DNA from: an uncultured Gammaproteobacteria bacterium
GTDB lineage: Bacteria; Pseudomonadota; Gammaproteobacteria; GCA-002705445; GCA-002716945
Direction of reading: 5' to 3'
NCBI GenBank assembly: GCA_902559355.1
Contig: CACEHM010000002.1
Location: 107,246 to 171,245, forward strand
Length of the DNA stretch: 64,000 bases
Positions 49,818-57,480 of this stretch are shown piece by piece; position 1 is the first letter of the stretch, and each line of letters opens with the position of its first letter. The notes under the pieces are model-generated. The model was given only the letters and a program-made list of their open reading frames with translations, was not told the origin of the DNA and ran no database searches. The position numbers and the translations under genes were made by a program.

Positions 49818-50666
49818 TTATTTTAACCTATTACCAAGTATTAACAGTTCTTTTATTTTTTTTCTTTTTGATGCTACTGAGTTTATGTTTCTACTAGCAT
49901 CGATACGGATTATTTTGAAACCTCTATAAAGATCTTTAACTATTTTCGTATTACTGTTGGACGCTATGACATAGGCTCCTTTTGAATCAGCTAATTTGAA
50001 ATGATCTGCCAGGTTTTTTTGTTGTTCTAGACCAAACTTTACAGAGTAATCTGTAAAATATGATGTTTCATTTAGAGGAACATATGGCGGGTCAAAATAT
50101 ACTAAATCATTTCTCTTAATTATGACTTCCTTATAATCTTTTGATGTAATATTTCTGTTTGGCGGCAATACTTTAGACAGTTGTAATATTTGCTCTGGTT
50201 TTATAAATGAAGCATTGGCATACCGACCTACAGGTACATTAAATTCACCTTTACTATTTACTCTGTAAAGTCCATTGAAACAAGTTTTATTCAACAGCAT
50301 CAGTAAGGAGCTTCTCGTTAGTGAAGAAATATTTTTATCTCTAGAATTATATAAATCTCTCATCCTATAGTAATCTTTTTCACCTTTATAATTTCGCAAT
50401 AATATTTCATATTCTTTTATTAAAGAACTACTTTTACTTTTGATATGTTTATATAGCTGTATAAGATCTTTATTAGCGTCATTGATATATAAATCTCTTT
50501 TTTCAATATTAAATTTATTTATAATGTTAAAAAATACTGCTCCTCCGCCAAAAAAAGGTTCAATATATCTATCGAATTTTAAGTTGATGTAATATTTTTC
50601 AATTATTTTGTTAAGTGAATATTTTCCACCAGCCCATTTAAGCAACGGTTTATTCTTAATAATCAT
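49818..50666 (-). CDS. DNA adenine methylase, D12 class (Dam/DpnM-like)
   Basis: N6-adenine methyltransferase of the Dam/DpnM group. The substrate segment PLLKWAGGKYSLNKII, SAM-binding motif IEPFFGGGAVFFNI and catalytic DPPY in DLVYFDPPYVPLNETSYF are all intact over 282 aa, and TCFNGLYRVNSKGEFNVPVG is family-specific. GATC is the commonest target of this group, but specificity cannot be read here. It lies five bases after the HNH endonuclease gene on the same strand, so it probably protects host DNA from that nuclease. An orphan Dam role is less likely given this coupling. Confidence 0.9.
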   Translation of the reverse strand: MIIKNKPLLKWAGGKYSLNKIIEKYYINLKFDRYIEPFFGGGAVFFNIINKFNIEKRDLYINDANKDLIQLYKHIKSKSSSLIKEYEILLRNYKGEKDYYRMRDLYNSRDKNISSLTRSSLLMLLNKTCFNGLYRVNSKGEFNVPVGRYANASFIKPEQILQLSKVLPPNRNITSKDYKEVIIKRNDLVYFDPPYVPLNETSYFTDYSVKFGLEQQKNLADHFKLADSKGAYVIASNSNTKIVKDLYRGFKIIRIDASRNINSVASKRKKIKELLILGNRLK

Positions 50667-50671
50667 TTGAT

Positions 50672-51496
50672 TTAAAATTTATGCTCTCTTCTGTGCCAAC
50701 CAAGATATTTAGCATGATGCTCTTGAAATTTAATTCGTTGCTTTTCATTAATACCTAATTTATTTAATAAAACTTTATCTATCTCATTAGATAAAAGTAC
50801 CTTACCATCGTCTGTAAAGGATACATATCCAAGCTCAAAAACTAAATCAATATTTGGGGACAATAGGATTCCATTAAATTCGTCAAATGCTTCAGAAGGA
50901 TTACATTTTGCGAATGGTTTTATATGTGCCCCAATCAAGAGCTTGATATCACTGATTTGTGTTATTGGACACTCATTATTCCAAATAATTTTAAGTTTTT
51001 CTTTAAAATACTTTTGATATTTAGAATTTCTTACGTTATGTTCTTGACGAACCCTGAGCTGATCTTCAAATTTTTTATTATCACCATAGACTTCTTTTTT
51101 CAATTCCCCATATGATCCTTTAGATATAGATAGCTCATAAAATTTGTTCCTTTTTTTATTGAACCATATTTTATAATTCAGGTCTCTGATTTCAGATTTA
51201 TCAACTATTTCACATTCTGGATAGTCTTTCTTAATCTGTTCATGTAGATCATCAGTAAACCTAATTCTGTATAAAGGGGTTTTTCTTGTACCATCATCAT
51301 TTTCTTTTTTAAATGTATTTGCTTTATAAATCTCTCCTGAATAATAAATATCTAGATCAACTGGAATCTCTGGCTTGCAAGGAAAAAACCCTTCTTCCAT
51401 TGAAGGATAAGGTGCTACAGTGGTGCGATCAACAAAGAAGCTTTTATCTAGGTCTTTAGTCCAATAATTTTCTATTCTTTTCCAGGAACTCGCCAT
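50672..51496 (-). CDS. HNH-family restriction endonuclease
   Basis: The C-terminal 100 residues contain an HNH_2-type nuclease core: CPITQISDIKLLIGAHIKPF (His of the motif and a Cys near the metal/structural site) with FNGILLSPNIDLVFELGYVS. The N-terminal 150 residues (beta-rich, e.g. YPSMEEGFFPCKPEIPVDLD) are likely the DNA-recognition part. Size 274 aa and coupling to a D12 methylase five bases downstream suggest a type II restriction enzyme. It is divergent from the helicase operon across 133 AT-rich bases that must hold both promoters; I found no C-protein gene. Confidence 0.8.
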   Translation of the reverse strand: MASSWKRIENYWTKDLDKSFFVDRTTVAPYPSMEEGFFPCKPEIPVDLDIYYSGEIYKANTFKKENDDGTRKTPLYRIRFTDDLHEQIKKDYPECEIVDKSEIRDLNYKIWFNKKRNKFYELSISKGSYGELKKEVYGDNKKFEDQLRVRQEHNVRNSKYQKYFKEKLKIIWNNECPITQISDIKLLIGAHIKPFAKCNPSEAFDEFNGILLSPNIDLVFELGYVSFTDDGKVLLSNEIDKVLLNKLGINEKQRIKFQEHHAKYLGWHRREHKF

Positions 51497-51629
51497 GATA
51501 GTTATGTAAATATAACATTATATGTTCACTAGAGTAACTTTAATATATATGGTGGCGATATCTATCTAATATTACATAAGGATAATACTTCTCCTTGTAG
51601 GATAGTTTAAAATAGTTAAAATAAAGATT

Positions 51630-53861
51630 ATGTCTCTAAGAAATCTTGTAAGCCTAGGTAAGTTTGAAGATAGATATAATGTTGATTCAGGTGAGGAAGT
51701 TAAAAAAGTACTAGATAACTTTTTTATTCCTGCGTTAAGTAATTCTCATACATATGATCGTCAGGCTGGCTATTTCAGCTCCGCTATATTTTCTATTACA
51801 TATCAAGCGTTGCCTAAATTTATAAAAAATGGCGGCAAAATGCGCATAATATGCAATGAATTTCTCACCAAAGAGGATATCGCTGCAGGTAAAGATATTT
51901 CGAGTCAGGAACAATTTAATGAAGAACTTCATTATCTGTTAGAAAATTTTCAACACCATAAGAGAACACAACTCCTTTGTTCCCTCATAAAGCAGGGTGT
52001 ATTGGAAATGAAAATTTGCTGGAAACATCAACCCGGATTATTTCATGAAAAAACAGGAATATTTCGTGATAATGAGGGCACTACCGTAACCTTCAATGGC
52101 GGAGTGAATGAATCTTTGGGTGGATGGCTCAGTAATTATGACTCAATGACGCTAGAACAATCTGGCGGAACAGGAAGAAAAAATGTTATTGAAGATCAAA
52201 TCAGAGATTTCGATAATTTATGGAAAAATTCACATGATGTGTGGCAGTGTGTCTCTTTGGATAAAGCGATAAAGAATAATATTATAAAAAATGCATTTGA
52301 TGCTAAAGATTTTGATAGAGAATTGGATGAAATCATTCGTATAGAGGACTCTCTCAAAGATATCTTAGCTAAAAATAACACATTAACTTTTGAAGACATT
52401 AAATCAATTCATAGATCAAGCAAAGATGCATCACCACTCGACGGAGTTACACTAATGGATCATCAAAAACTAGCTATCAATTCTTGGAGAGCTAATGATA
52501 ATAAGGCAATTCTTAAATACTGTACTGGAGCTGGAAAAACAATGATTGCAATGTTTGCAATACGTGAGATGTTAGCGAAAAATAAAAAACCATTAATAAT
52601 TCTTGATGGTCTTACTCTTAGAAAACAATGGGAAATAGAAATTAGAAAGTTTGTGACAAATAATGTATTTATTGCCCAAGGGAAAAATATTACAGAACAG
52701 TTGTCGGCTGTATCAAAAGATGATGGAAAAGATATAGTCATTCTAGTATGTGAACAGTCTGCAAAAACGCAAAACTTTCTCAATAATTTTACAATCGGCG
52801 AACATATATTTTTAGTGGCTGATGAATGTCATTGTTTATGGGCTGACGGTGCTAATAGAATCATTCAACAAAGTTGGAACAACTGTCCACGCTTAGGATT
52901 AAGCGCTACTCCTGAGAATACCTCATTTGAACAGCTCGATAGAAAACAACCAAGTAAGATTGATGTCGTTGAATTTTTTGGCGGTAAGAAAATGCCTGAT
53001 AATACTTACAAATTTACTGAAGTATTTACGATTAGGCAAGCCATTGCTGCCAAGCCTCCCGTCCTTACAAAATATTTCTATTATCCCATATCTGTGAATT
53101 TGACAGATACTGAAATGAGAGAGTATATGTCATTAACAAAAAAATATCACAACTTCCTTCATCAGCATGATGAGAATAATAAAGAAGATTTAGAAAGACT
53201 TAAACGTTATTTGATAGCAAGAGCACGAATTATTAAAAATGCCGAAAATAAACAATATAAATGTAAAGAAATTATAACTAGTAAAGCTTATAAAACACAT
53301 ATTATTAACCCAGAACGACAATCATGGTTAATTTATGTGGGTGCTGGCCAAGGTATTGACAAAGACGATGATAGAAGACAGATAGAGACTTATAGGGAAC
53401 TTATAAATCAGTCTATGCCAGGTGTGAATGTAATTGCGTATTTCAGTGATAAAGTAAAAAGTAAAGATAGGAAGAAAACCTTAGATGATTTTAAAAATAC
53501 GCAAGGCATTTTAATAGGCTGTCAAATGTTAGATCAAGGAATAGATATACCTCAACTATCTATGGGAATTATTCTAGCATCTTCTAAAAATGAAAGGACA
53601 TTTATTCAACGTAGAGGTAGACTTCTTCGCATAGATAGAAGTAACAGGTTGCATAAAAAAAAACATGCTGTAATTTTTGATATAATCGTTGTGCCTAATT
53701 TCAAATCATATAATGATGATTCAGAAGAACAAGATTTTCTTAAAATGGTTGAGGGAGAATGTCACCGAGCAATGCAATTTGCAGCAGATGCTGAAAACGA
53801 TGTTGAAAGTTTAAATGAATTAGACATAATAAGAAATAAACTTAGGGCTAGAGTCTCATAA
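51630..53861 (+). CDS. PLD-nuclease / superfamily 2 helicase fusion
   Basis: First gene of the four-gene unit. Residues about 1-200 form a phospholipase-D-like domain with one HKD motif (FHEKTGIFRD: His139, Lys141, Asp147; then FNGGVNES), so a dimer would be needed for a complete active site. The SF2 motor follows: Walker A TGAGKT (299-304), DECH box (398-401), SAT in LGLSATPEN (425-427), GCQMLDQGIDIPQLSMG and QRRGRLLR for motifs V-VI. Similar fusions occur in antiviral systems, acting as nuclease plus translocase. I do not match it to one named system. 743 aa; the next gene is 16 bases away, bridged by a minicistron. Confidence 0.88.
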   Translation: MSLRNLVSLGKFEDRYNVDSGEEVKKVLDNFFIPALSNSHTYDRQAGYFSSAIFSITYQALPKFIKNGGKMRIICNEFLTKEDIAAGKDISSQEQFNEELHYLLENFQHHKRTQLLCSLIKQGVLEMKICWKHQPGLFHEKTGIFRDNEGTTVTFNGGVNESLGGWLSNYDSMTLEQSGGTGRKNVIEDQIRDFDNLWKNSHDVWQCVSLDKAIKNNIIKNAFDAKDFDRELDEIIRIEDSLKDILAKNNTLTFEDIKSIHRSSKDASPLDGVTLMDHQKLAINSWRANDNKAILKYCTGAGKTMIAMFAIREMLAKNKKPLIILDGLTLRKQWEIEIRKFVTNNVFIAQGKNITEQLSAVSKDDGKDIVILVCEQSAKTQNFLNNFTIGEHIFLVADECHCLWADGANRIIQQSWNNCPRLGLSATPENTSFEQLDRKQPSKIDVVEFFGGKKMPDNTYKFTEVFTIRQAIAAKPPVLTKYFYYPISVNLTDTEMREYMSLTKKYHNFLHQHDENNKEDLERLKRYLIARARIIKNAENKQYKCKEIITSKAYKTHIINPERQSWLIYVGAGQGIDKDDDRRQIETYRELINQSMPGVNVIAYFSDKVKSKDRKKTLDDFKNTQGILIGCQMLDQGIDIPQLSMGIILASSKNERTFIQRRGRLLRIDRSNRLHKKKHAVIFDIIVVPNFKSYNDDSEEQDFLKMVEGECHRAMQFAADAENDVESLNELDIIRNKLRARVS

Positions 53862-53881
53862 TGGATCGTCAAAGAAAATGA
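53861..53881 (+). other. Six-codon minicistron bridging two defence genes
   Basis: ATG at 53861 overlaps the helicase stop (TAATG), reads MDRQRK and ends in TGA that overlaps the next gene's ATG (ATGA). The arrangement would carry ribosomes across the 16-base gap and couple translation of the helicase and the 83-aa protein. It may also be chance in an A-rich stretch. No peptide function is proposed. Confidence 0.3.
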
Positions 53882-54129
53882 AAACTACAGATTCTATTAA
53901 TAGAGAAAAACTTGATGCAATGATGAGGGAAGAGCTGACTCATTATTTTAGCGAGGAGCAAGCTAATACTGATGATCCTGTGGTTTCCATTGATATACTA
54001 ATGTCTATATGGGATTTAGTAATAGAATACGAAGCTAAAAACTCTCAAGTATCTGATAAGAAAGCGGATAATTATAAAAACTTAGTTCACAAGATAAAAT
54101 TATTAATAAATAAACAACAAAATGATTAA
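53878..54129 (+). CDS. Small acidic protein of the defence operon
   Basis: The 83-aa product is mostly helical and acidic in its first half (EELTHYFSEEQANTDDPVVS), then more basic (NYKNLVHKIKLLINKQQ). No known domain recognised. Its position between the helicase and the SMC-like ATPase, with an eight-base overlap with the latter, suggests an accessory subunit, possibly bridging or regulating the ATPase. An unrelated or antitoxin-like role cannot be excluded. Confidence 0.65.
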   Translation: MKTTDSINREKLDAMMREELTHYFSEEQANTDDPVVSIDILMSIWDLVIEYEAKNSQVSDKKADNYKNLVHKIKLLINKQQND

Positions 54130-56161
54130 GCTTGATAAACTCATTTTAAACAATGTGGGTCCATACAGATACATAGAAAACTCTAATAGAGATATTGAGA
54201 TTTCTGATAATTGTAACTCAGACTATATTTTTATTCATGGTAGTCCTACGCACGGAAAAACAACTTTTAGAAATGCTCTCTCATGGCTGTTGTGTAATAA
54301 GTTCTCCGATGATTCAGCTGTTGGTAAATATTCGGATAATCATACGGTGTCAGATTTTATTAATCAAAATTGTGTTCAGTTTCCTGATCATCATTTTTTT
54401 GTCAAAGGTGAACTAGTAGATGATGTAAAAAATAAAAGATATGTAATAACAAAAACAATTAATTTAAAAGAAAAGGGAATAAAAAATATTGAGGACTTAA
54501 AAAATAATCCACCCGATGTTAATACAAATATAAAGGTCATAGATTTAGATACACAAGAAAACTATCATCCTCAAAATCCATTAAAGTTTTTAGATAATTT
54601 ATTTCCAAGCAGATTACTGGATTATTTTTTTGTTTCAGGGAATGATGTAAAAGCAAGGCTCAAAAAAAAGGATCTAGCTGCTGATTTTGAAACTATTCTT
54701 GGATTAGGCGCTTTCAATACTCTCAAAAGTGTATTGCAAGATATTAAAGAGGATTTAGCAAGTAAAAATGCAAGAGATGAGAAAGCAGATAAGGAGAGCA
54801 AGGCATTAAATAATGCTAAAGAAACGTATAAATTAGAACTTAACGGCAATGATAATGGAGCAGAAGGAAAAATTACTGAACTGGAAAATGTCACAAGAGA
54901 AATTACAAATACAGAAAATAAAAGAGACAATGCTATTTCTGAGTTATCTAAGTATGATGAATGTAGTAAGCTAGCAAGTGAACGAGATAACATAAAAGCT
55001 AAAATTGAGCTTAAGATTGAAAGCATGAGAGACGATGCAGAATGGTTACGAGCTCGAAGCTCAGAGCTCTGGGCTATTCATGCATACAATCATGTCATTG
55101 TACCAATGCAAGATGCCCCTCAGATTTATAACTCAGCAGATAGAACTCTTATTGATATAATTGATAGTATTACGTCGCATGAAGCGCCTTCACATATATT
55201 TCAAAATCTTAGTGATAATGATAAAGCAGTACTTGAAGAAATTGTCAATTTACACAAAGAAAAATTAGATGTAGATACTAGTGATATTTCAAGTTTTGAC
55301 AAATATAAAGGGGCGGATAAAGAAATCCTAAAAAAAACTAGAAACTTAGCTCAAAATAAAAATAAATTGCAAGAACTACAAATAGATTTAAGTGTTAAGA
55401 CTGCTGAGATTGCAAATACACCATTTCAAAATGAAACAGAAGAAAAAAAAGTTAAACAAGCTAAGATTCAATTAAATGGCATAGAAGATTTAATCGAATC
55501 ATACAGACACAAAGAACAAAAACTCAAAGCTGAAATTCAGGTTACACAAGCTAATCTCAAAGAGATTGAAGAAAAATTATCAAAGAACATCGAACATCTA
55601 ACAGCTGAAGAAAAGAAACAATTCGATGTTGCAAGTGTACTTATCCCAGTTGTTGAAAAATCATCAGATGCTTGTAAAAAAGCATACAGAAAAACATTTG
55701 AGACAAAAGCAAATGAAATATTCGAAGTAGTTAAAAATCCAAAAAACCCTAATGATTCATTAAAAATTGATGAAAAATACAATCTAACTATCACTAGACC
55801 TGGGCTTAGAGACAGCGAGGATCAAAAAACCAGAGAGCTTGAAAGAAAAAGGGAGTCAGGCTCAGAGGGCTTTATTGCAGCAACTGCTGTTACACTAGCG
55901 TTATCACAACTTGCTGTAAAACATTTCCCTGTTGTTCTTGATACGCCATTTGAACAAGGTGATTATCAAGATGACCTAAGGTTAATTGATGGTTGGAAAG
56001 AAATAAAGCAGCAAGCTATTATCTCATTTCAGAAACCTAAGGATGGTACAGATTCGCCTCTCTCATATCATAATCTTAAAGATAAATTTCCGATGTCAAA
56101 ACATTACCGTCTACACAAAGATGAAACCAAAGAGATGAGTTGGTTCGAGGAGATTAAGTAA
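54122..56161 (+). CDS. DndD/SMC-like ATPase
   Basis: A RecF/SMC-type ATPase. The N-terminus LDKLILNNVGPYRYIE leads to Walker A HGSPTHGKTTFRNALSW (P-loop residues 40-48). Two long helical, charged segments (about 190-290 and 380-500) should form a coiled coil, and the C-terminal lobe has GSEGFIAATAVTLALSQLA in the place of the ABC signature and FPVVLDTPFEQGD as Walker B/D-loop. Length (679 aa) and layout match DndD of phosphorothioation systems. dndB, dndC and dndE are absent, so a DNA-sulfur role is unlikely. It overlaps both flanking genes by a few bases and should be made in fixed ratio with them. Confidence 0.82.
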   Translation: MIKLDKLILNNVGPYRYIENSNRDIEISDNCNSDYIFIHGSPTHGKTTFRNALSWLLCNKFSDDSAVGKYSDNHTVSDFINQNCVQFPDHHFFVKGELVDDVKNKRYVITKTINLKEKGIKNIEDLKNNPPDVNTNIKVIDLDTQENYHPQNPLKFLDNLFPSRLLDYFFVSGNDVKARLKKKDLAADFETILGLGAFNTLKSVLQDIKEDLASKNARDEKADKESKALNNAKETYKLELNGNDNGAEGKITELENVTREITNTENKRDNAISELSKYDECSKLASERDNIKAKIELKIESMRDDAEWLRARSSELWAIHAYNHVIVPMQDAPQIYNSADRTLIDIIDSITSHEAPSHIFQNLSDNDKAVLEEIVNLHKEKLDVDTSDISSFDKYKGADKEILKKTRNLAQNKNKLQELQIDLSVKTAEIANTPFQNETEEKKVKQAKIQLNGIEDLIESYRHKEQKLKAEIQVTQANLKEIEEKLSKNIEHLTAEEKKQFDVASVLIPVVEKSSDACKKAYRKTFETKANEIFEVVKNPKNPNDSLKIDEKYNLTITRPGLRDSEDQKTRELERKRESGSEGFIAATAVTLALSQLAVKHFPVVLDTPFEQGDYQDDLRLIDGWKEIKQQAIISFQKPKDGTDSPLSYHNLKDKFPMSKHYRLHKDETKEMSWFEEIK

Positions 56162-56667
56162 TGAATGATACGAATCATACATATTCAGCTTCGGATCAAG
56201 AGTGGCTTCAAAAAGGAGCTAGTGATGTGAGTCTGAGTGAGAAAAATATTGAATGGGTAGACAAGTTGTTCAAATCTACAGATAACCCTTATAAATTTAT
56301 TGATAGTAAAGAGGATTTTTATTTAGTAGGTTTCGTCGTTGCTTTAGCGCACGATAAGAAGCCAGAATTCTGGAAAGGACGCAAGGGCAAAGATAGGTTT
56401 ATTTCTAAAATCGTCAGAGGTTGGGATGCAGGAAGAGGCGATCAAGCAAGAACACTTCTGCGAAAAGTATTTGGGACAAAGATATTAGAAAATGGAATGA
56501 ATCCTGATATCGGTGCTAATAAATGTATATCCTCGCTTGTAGATCAAGGCCTAACTATCATTCATGAGAAGCATCTTATGGATGCGGGTGATACTACAAT
56601 GACATATACATGGTTTGGAATATCTATGCTACTTGCTGCACCAAAGTTGTGGGGGAAAACAATATAA
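56161..56667 (+). CDS. Unrecognised 168-aa protein, last gene of the defence operon
   Basis: No known family recognised. The sequence is a mixed helical globular protein with no signal peptide or membrane helix. Notable segments are DFYLVGFVVALAHDKKPEFW, a basic stretch WKGRKGKDRFISKIVRGWDA followed by GRGDQARTLLRKVF that could contact nucleic acid, and a C-terminal MTYTWFGISMLLAAPKLWG. Its start overlaps the ATPase stop by one base (TAATG), so it is part of the system. A DndE-like DNA-nick binder or an effector are possible guesses only. Confidence 0.65.
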   Translation: MNDTNHTYSASDQEWLQKGASDVSLSEKNIEWVDKLFKSTDNPYKFIDSKEDFYLVGFVVALAHDKKPEFWKGRKGKDRFISKIVRGWDAGRGDQARTLLRKVFGTKILENGMNPDIGANKCISSLVDQGLTIIHEKHLMDAGDTTMTYTWFGISMLLAAPKLWGKTI

Positions 56668-56737
56668 ATAATCTTTTGGAGCAGATTTATTTTATCAACT
56701 TACATGATGAAAGCAATAATCTAAAATTTATTATTAT

Positions 56738-56810
56738 CCTCCCCGCCCGGACTCGAACCAGGAACTAAACCTTAGGAGGGTCCTGTTATATCCTGTTTAA
56801 CTACGGGGAG
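56738..56810 (-). tRNA. tRNA-Arg (CCT)
   Basis: Minus-strand 73-base cloverleaf: acceptor CTCCCCG/CGGGGAG with discriminator G; D arm GTTA-TAAC; anticodon stem GGACC/GGTTT with loop CTCCTAA (anticodon CCT, reading AGG); four-base variable loop; T arm CCTGG-TTCGAGT-CCGGG. The CCA end is not encoded (ATA follows), unlike the initiator tRNA in this window, so CCA must be added. Its 3' end points toward the candidate defence island. tRNA-Arg(CCU) genes are frequent integration targets. Confidence 0.94.
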
Positions 56811-56831
56811 ATATTTTTGTATATTCTATAG

Positions 56832-56837
56832 TATAGT
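56832..56837 (+). promoter_or_regulatory. -10 box immediately upstream of tsaB
   Basis: TATAGT lies seven bases before the tsaB ATG (with a second overlapping TATAGT at 56827-56832), which would put the transcription start at or next to the start codon. No clear -35 box was found, and the divergent tRNA-Arg occupies the upstream bases. Confidence 0.35.
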
Positions 56838-56844
56838 ATGCAAT

Positions 56845-57480
56845 ATGAATATACTTTCAATTGATACTTCAGGAAAATCATTTTCCCTGACTCTAGTAAA
56901 AGATCAAACAAAAACTTCATTTATTGATACATCAGAATCTGTATCTAGCGAATCTGTGTTAGTTGAAATTGATAAATTAGTATCAGAATGTAAGATTACA
57001 CCAAAAGATATTTGTAGTGTTATCTATAACAATGGTCCAGGTAGTTTTACTGGAGTTCGTGTATCGTCCGCTATAGTCCAAGCAATTGGGTTTAGCAATA
57101 ACTGTCCAGTATATGGAATTAATTCACTGATGCTTATAGCTTACTCTGAGTATATAAAAAGTAATGCATCTAAAATTCAAGTTATCAAAAAAGCTTTTGG
57201 TGATCAGGTCTTCCATGGCTTATTTCATCTGACAAGCGATTCTTGTATATCGAATGATCCAATTAGAACATCTACATTTTCAGATGTAGAGATAGACTCT
57301 AATTATATTTTAATAACTGATGACAATAATACTATTAAAAATTTAAAAGATGATCATTTACTAATAGATAACTTTGTTGGCTCAGAACTTCTTATTGATT
57401 ATTACAATATTTATTGCGCGAAAAAAAATAATTTTGATTATAAAGATGCCTTACCAAGCTATGCTGGGCACACAATTTAA
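56845..57480 (+). CDS. tsaB: tRNA threonylcarbamoyladenosine biosynthesis protein TsaB
   Basis: Partner of TsaD in making t6A37 on ANN-decoding tRNAs. The ASKHA-fold N-terminus MNILSIDTSGKSFSLTLV and the hallmark NNGPGSFTGVRVSSAIVQAI are clear. At 211 aa it is normal, with a divergent C-terminal half. Its stop shares the TTAA bases with the stop of convergent psd. No Shine-Dalgarno sequence is seen. Confidence 0.92.
   Translation: MNILSIDTSGKSFSLTLVKDQTKTSFIDTSESVSSESVLVEIDKLVSECKITPKDICSVIYNNGPGSFTGVRVSSAIVQAIGFSNNCPVYGINSLMLIAYSEYIKSNASKIQVIKKAFGDQVFHGLFHLTSDSCISNDPIRTSTFSDVEIDSNYILITDDNNTIKNLKDDHLLIDNFVGSELLIDYYNIYCAKKNNFDYKDALPSYAGHTI

Larger units (their letters stand above)
49818..56667. 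other. Candidate antiphage defence island beside tRNA-Arg(CCU)
   Basis: Six genes in two divergent units fill the space between a housekeeping-type sugar dehydrogenase and tRNA-Arg. The minus-strand unit is an HNH endonuclease and a D12-class adenine methylase. The plus-strand unit is a PLD-helicase, an 83-aa protein, a DndD/SMC-like ATPase and a 168-aa protein. All products are DNA-processing or unknown. The 3' end of the tRNA gene faces the island, the usual geometry of tRNA-targeted insertion, and CCU tRNA-Arg (argW in E. coli) is a known insertion site. I see no integrase or second copy of the tRNA end, so any insertion is old or used other enzymes. Confidence 0.6.

Noticed and set aside
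51630-53861. DISARM or BREX system
   Set aside because: No PglX/BrxX-type methylase, PglZ, BrxC or DrmA/B-type gene is visible; the only methylase is a small D12-class Dam.
51630-56667. Phosphorothioation (Dnd/Ssp) system
   Set aside because: Only the ATPase resembles DndD; no DndA/C cysteine desulfurase or PAPS-reductase-like gene, no DndB or DndE, and no SspB/C/E is present.
56668-56737. Direct repeat of the tRNA-Arg 3' end (att site) at the island edges
   Set aside because: I looked for a second copy of the T-arm/acceptor sequence near 49.7-49.8 kb and between the operon and tRNA and found none by eye.
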